From Halomonas sp. (GTDB taxonomy: Bacteria > Pseudomonadota > Gammaproteobacteria > Pseudomonadales > Halomonadaceae): a DNA stretch of 8,431 nucleotides. Under the pieces are notes generated by a model. The model was given only the letters and a program-made list of their open reading frames with translations, searched no databases and was not told where the DNA came from. Numbering within the stretch: position 1 is the first letter of the stretch; every line of letters starts with the position of its first letter. The stretch spans positions 1-8,431 of the forward strand of contig SKVX01000128.1 of the NCBI GenBank assembly GCA_007129225.1, in the 5' to 3' direction. The translations under genes were made by a program, and so were the position numbers. Below are positions 6,232 through 8,431 of the stretch, piece after piece.

Positions 6232-7053
6232 TCAGCCGAAAGTGGCCTGTATTGCTTCCATCAACCCTTCCTGTACGTCCAGGTCGTCGGAGAGCGGCTC
6301 GACCAGGGTGGCACGGGCAGCCTCCAGGATCGGCATGCCGGCATTGATCAGGGTGGCGCAGTAGACCAGCAGGCGGGTGGAAACGCCCTCTTCCAGGTCC
6401 TGGCCTTTCAGCTCGCGCAGCCTGGCCGCCAGATTCACCAGGGCGGCGCACCGCTCGTGGGAAAGGCCGCTCTCGCGGGAAACGATGTCGCACTCTACCC
6501 GGGGTGGCGGGAAGTCGAAAGACATCGCCACGAAGCGCTGGCGGGTACTCGGCTTGAGTGACTTGAGAATGTGCTGGTAGCCGGGGTTGTAGGAGACCAC
6601 CAGCATGAAATCCTTGGGTGCCTCGAGCAGCTCGCCGGTACGCTCCAGCGGTAGCATGCGTCGATCATCGGTCAAGGGGTGAAGCACCACGGTGACGTCC
6701 TTGCGCGCTTCCACCACCTCGTCGAGGTAGCAGATGCCGCCTTCGCGCACGGCCCGTGTCAGGGGTCCGTCGACCCAGCGGGTCTCGCCTCCCTGCAGCA
6801 GGTAGCGGCCGGTAAGGTCGGCGGCGGTGAGGTCATCGTGACAGGAAACGGTGAACAGCGGGCGGCCCATCTTTGCCGCCATGTGGCTGACGAAGCGGGT
6901 CTTGCCGCAGCCGGTCGGTCCCTTGAGCAGCAGCGGCAGCCGCTGTTGATACGCCTGCTCGAAAAGCGCGCATTCGTTGCCGACCGGTTCGTAGTAGGGC
7001 AGGTCCCGCTCGAGGTCATGAACGGCTGCCGGAGCGGTAGCAGTGTGAGACAT
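6232..7053 (-). CDS. norQ: NorQ, MoxR-family AAA+ ATPase for nitric oxide reductase activation
   Basis: This 273-aa cytoplasmic ATPase works with NorD to activate NorB by non-heme iron insertion, as shown for the Paracoccus proteins. Walker A is GPTGCGKT (45-52) and Walker B is GICYLDEV (106-113, Asp111 and Glu112). Asn156 in VSYNPGYQ fits sensor 1, and the arginines in STRQRF (169-174) fit the arginine finger region. Length and motifs match the NorQ/CbbQ branch of MoxR ATPases; the norB and norD neighbours decide for NorQ over CbbQ. The frame is open 16 codons further upstream, but the start at 7053 is preferred: GGAG sits seven bases upstream, and the longer version would begin inside the norB-norQ hairpin. 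It lies 58 bases after the norB stop. Confidence 0.95.
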   Translation of the reverse strand: MSHTATAPAAVHDLERDLPYYEPVGNECALFEQAYQQRLPLLLKGPTGCGKTRFVSHMAAKMGRPLFTVSCHDDLTAADLTGRYLLQGGETRWVDGPLTRAVREGGICYLDEVVEARKDVTVVLHPLTDDRRMLPLERTGELLEAPKDFMLVVSYNPGYQHILKSLKPSTRQRFVAMSFDFPPPRVECDIVSRESGLSHERCAALVNLAARLRELKGQDLEEGVSTRLLVYCATLINAGMPILEAARATLVEPLSDDLDVQEGLMEAIQATFG

Positions 7054-7074
7054 GGCGTTACTCCAGGGGAAAGA

Positions 7075-7105
7075 CTCGGTGGGGCGCGAAGCGCACCCCA
7101 CCGAG
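7075..7105 (-). other. Strong hairpin between norB and norQ
   Basis: On the transcribed (minus) strand, CTCGGTGGGG pairs perfectly with CCCCACCGAG. A U-G wobble and three more G-C pairs extend this to a 14-bp stem with a CTT loop. TCTTTCCCC follows, then the norQ ribosome binding site. The U-tract is too short for an efficient terminator. It more likely acts as a partial terminator or as a 3' stabiliser of the norCB message after processing. Confidence 0.7.
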
Positions 7106-7111
7106 GATCCA

Positions 7112-8431
7112 TCACTCGTTGGCGGTCAGCGGGCGGCTGGTGGCAGGCACCTGCTCACGCGCCGGGGCGAACACAGCGTAGATGAACATCAGGGCGGCGA
7201 TACCCACGAAGATGCCGGTACCGAAGCGCATGATGTAGAACAGCTCGAGCTGCTCCTGGATCTGCATGAAGTTCATGCCCAGGACCCGCTGCAGGTGGGT
7301 CTGGACGACGCCTGCGAAGGTCAGGGTGAAGGTCATGAACCACATGGCCGAGGTCATGATCCAGAACGCCCACATGTTCAGCACCTGGTTATAGGGCTGC
7401 ACGCGACGCAGCTGCGGCATGGCGTAGGTGATGACACCCAGTACCAGCATCACGTAGGCGCCGTAGAAGGCCAGGTGGCCGTGGGCCGCGGTGATCTGAG
7501 TGCCGTGGGTGTAGTAGTTGATCCACGACAGGGTGTGCATGAAGCCCCACACGCCGGCGCCGAAGAAGGCCACGGCGGCACTGCCAAGGGTCCAGAGCAT
7601 GGCGGCCTTGTTCGGGTGATTGCGGCTGCCCTTCCAGAACATGTAGAAGGCGAACACCACCATGGCGAAGAACGGAATCACCTCAAGCGTGGAGAAGATG
7701 CTGCCGATCGGCTGCCAGTAGGCCGGTGTGCCGATCCAGTAGTAGTGGTGGCCGGTGCCCAGTAGACCGGAGAACAGCGCAAGGCCGACGATGACGTAGA
7801 GCCACTTCTCGATCACTTCGCGGTCGACGCCGGTCATCTTGATCAGCAGATAGCCGAGCAGCGAGGCCATGATCAGTTCCCACACGCCTTCCACCCAGAT
7901 GTGGACGATCCACCACCACCACAGCTTGTCCAGCGCCAGGTTGTCCGGGTTGTAGAAGGCGAACAGCCAGAACACCGCCGCCAGCCACAGGCCCAGCATC
8001 AGCACCATGTTAATGGCAGTCCTGCGCCCTTTGAGCATGGTCAGACTGGTGTTGAACAGGAACATCAGGAACGAGACCGTTATCACCAGCTTGGCCCACA
8101 GCGGCTGCTCGAGATAGTGGCGTCCCTCATGGATGCCGAACTGGTAGCTGATCAGCGCGCCGGCACCGGCGATGGCGAACAGCGCCAGCTGGAAATAGGC
8201 CAGGTTGGGGCTGTAGATCTCGTGCTCGGCCTCTTCCGGCATCAGATAGTAGGTGCAACCCATGAAGCCGATCAGTAACCAGACGATGAGCAGGTTGGTG
8301 TGGCTCATGCGGATAATGTGAAACGGCATCGCCTCGGCGAGAAAATTGGGCATCACATAGACGATGCCCGCCGTCAGGCCGAACAGTATTTGCGCCGCGA
8401 ACAGCGCCATGGCCACCATGAAGAACGGTAG
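7112..8431 (-). CDS. norB: NorB, catalytic subunit of cytochrome c-dependent nitric oxide reductase (N-terminus outside window)
   Basis: This is an inner-membrane heme-copper oxidase superfamily protein that reduces NO to N2O. The window holds 439 residues, and the open frame runs off the right edge. All catalytic marks are present; positions here count from the internal Met encoded at 8419-8417. They are His40 (SHTNL) and His315 for heme b, His313 for heme b3, and His173, His224 and His225 for FeB. The NO-reductase-specific glutamates Glu177 and Glu181 lie in HIWVEGVWELI, with Glu246 in STLEVIPFF. Spacings between these match known cNOR NorB. By alignment to remembered Paracoccus numbering (offset 21) about 17 residues are missing, so the internal Met is not the start. 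The lack of a fused N-terminal quinol-binding extension cannot be seen directly, but norQD next to it favours the NorCB type. Confidence 0.95.
   Translation of the reverse strand, partial: LPFFMVAMALFAAQILFGLTAGIVYVMPNFLAEAMPFHIIRMSHTNLLIVWLLIGFMGCTYYLMPEEAEHEIYSPNLAYFQLALFAIAGAGALISYQFGIHEGRHYLEQPLWAKLVITVSFLMFLFNTSLTMLKGRRTAINMVLMLGLWLAAVFWLFAFYNPDNLALDKLWWWWIVHIWVEGVWELIMASLLGYLLIKMTGVDREVIEKWLYVIVGLALFSGLLGTGHHYYWIGTPAYWQPIGSIFSTLEVIPFFAMVVFAFYMFWKGSRNHPNKAAMLWTLGSAAVAFFGAGVWGFMHTLSWINYYTHGTQITAAHGHLAFYGAYVMLVLGVITYAMPQLRRVQPYNQVLNMWAFWIMTSAMWFMTFTLTFAGVVQTHLQRVLGMNFMQIQEQLELFYIMRFGTGIFVGIAALMFIYAVFAPAREQVPATSRPLTANE

Noticed and set aside
7052..7765. 237-aa + strand frame opposite norB
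   Set aside because: It is antisense to the catalytic NorB helices; the composition (His, Gly, Glu, Val) is that of an antisense shadow.
1..8431. A defence, phage or toxin-antitoxin system
   Set aside because: Every well-supported gene is a nitrate transporter, a nor gene or a membrane protein within nor operons; no nucleases, integrases, repeats of CRISPR type or toxin motifs were seen.

Overview
This 8.4 kb window comes from a denitrification locus of a GC-rich bacterium. Protein style and gene content (separate NarK2- and NarK1-type transporters next to nor genes, cNOR-type NorB, DUF4870-like protein) suggest a halophilic gammaproteobacterium such as Halomonas or a relative. That assignment is inference from remembered sequence style; no search was run.

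Layout. On the + strand: the C-terminal end of a NarK2-type nitrate/nitrite transporter (1-326), a strong intrinsic terminator-like hairpin (342-380), and a complete NarK1-type nitrate transporter (433-1716). A 123-bp promoter region follows, with an FNR/DNR-type box at 1750-1763. It precedes a compact four-gene operon: a DUF4870-like membrane protein (1840-2289), an unrecognised four-helix membrane protein (2308-2874), norE (2875-3465) and norF (3468-3779). A GC-rich hairpin (3846-3870) separates this operon from a convergent - strand operon. Read in its own direction, that operon runs norB (entering at the right edge, 8431-7112), norQ (7053-6232), norD (6069-4126) and a 71-aa two-helix protein ending in a six-proline acidic tail (4112-3897). 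norC and the promoter of this operon would lie beyond the right edge.

How the genes work together. NarK proteins bring in nitrate and export nitrite. NorB is the catalytic subunit of the cytochrome c-dependent nitric oxide reductase, which reduces 2 NO to N2O. NorQ (MoxR-type AAA+ ATPase) and NorD (VWA protein with an intact metal-binding site) form the chaperone pair that activates NorB by non-heme iron insertion. NorE and NorF are small membrane accessories that support full NO reductase activity. The three small uncharacterised membrane proteins are tightly packed with nor genes and are candidate new accessories.

Structured non-coding DNA is notable: a 14-bp hairpin between norB and norQ, and a 96-bp imperfect palindrome between norQ and norD. 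Both could lower expression of the chaperone genes relative to the catalytic subunit. There is no gene-free stretch longer than 300 bp. I saw no tRNA, rRNA, CRISPR array or insertion sequence.
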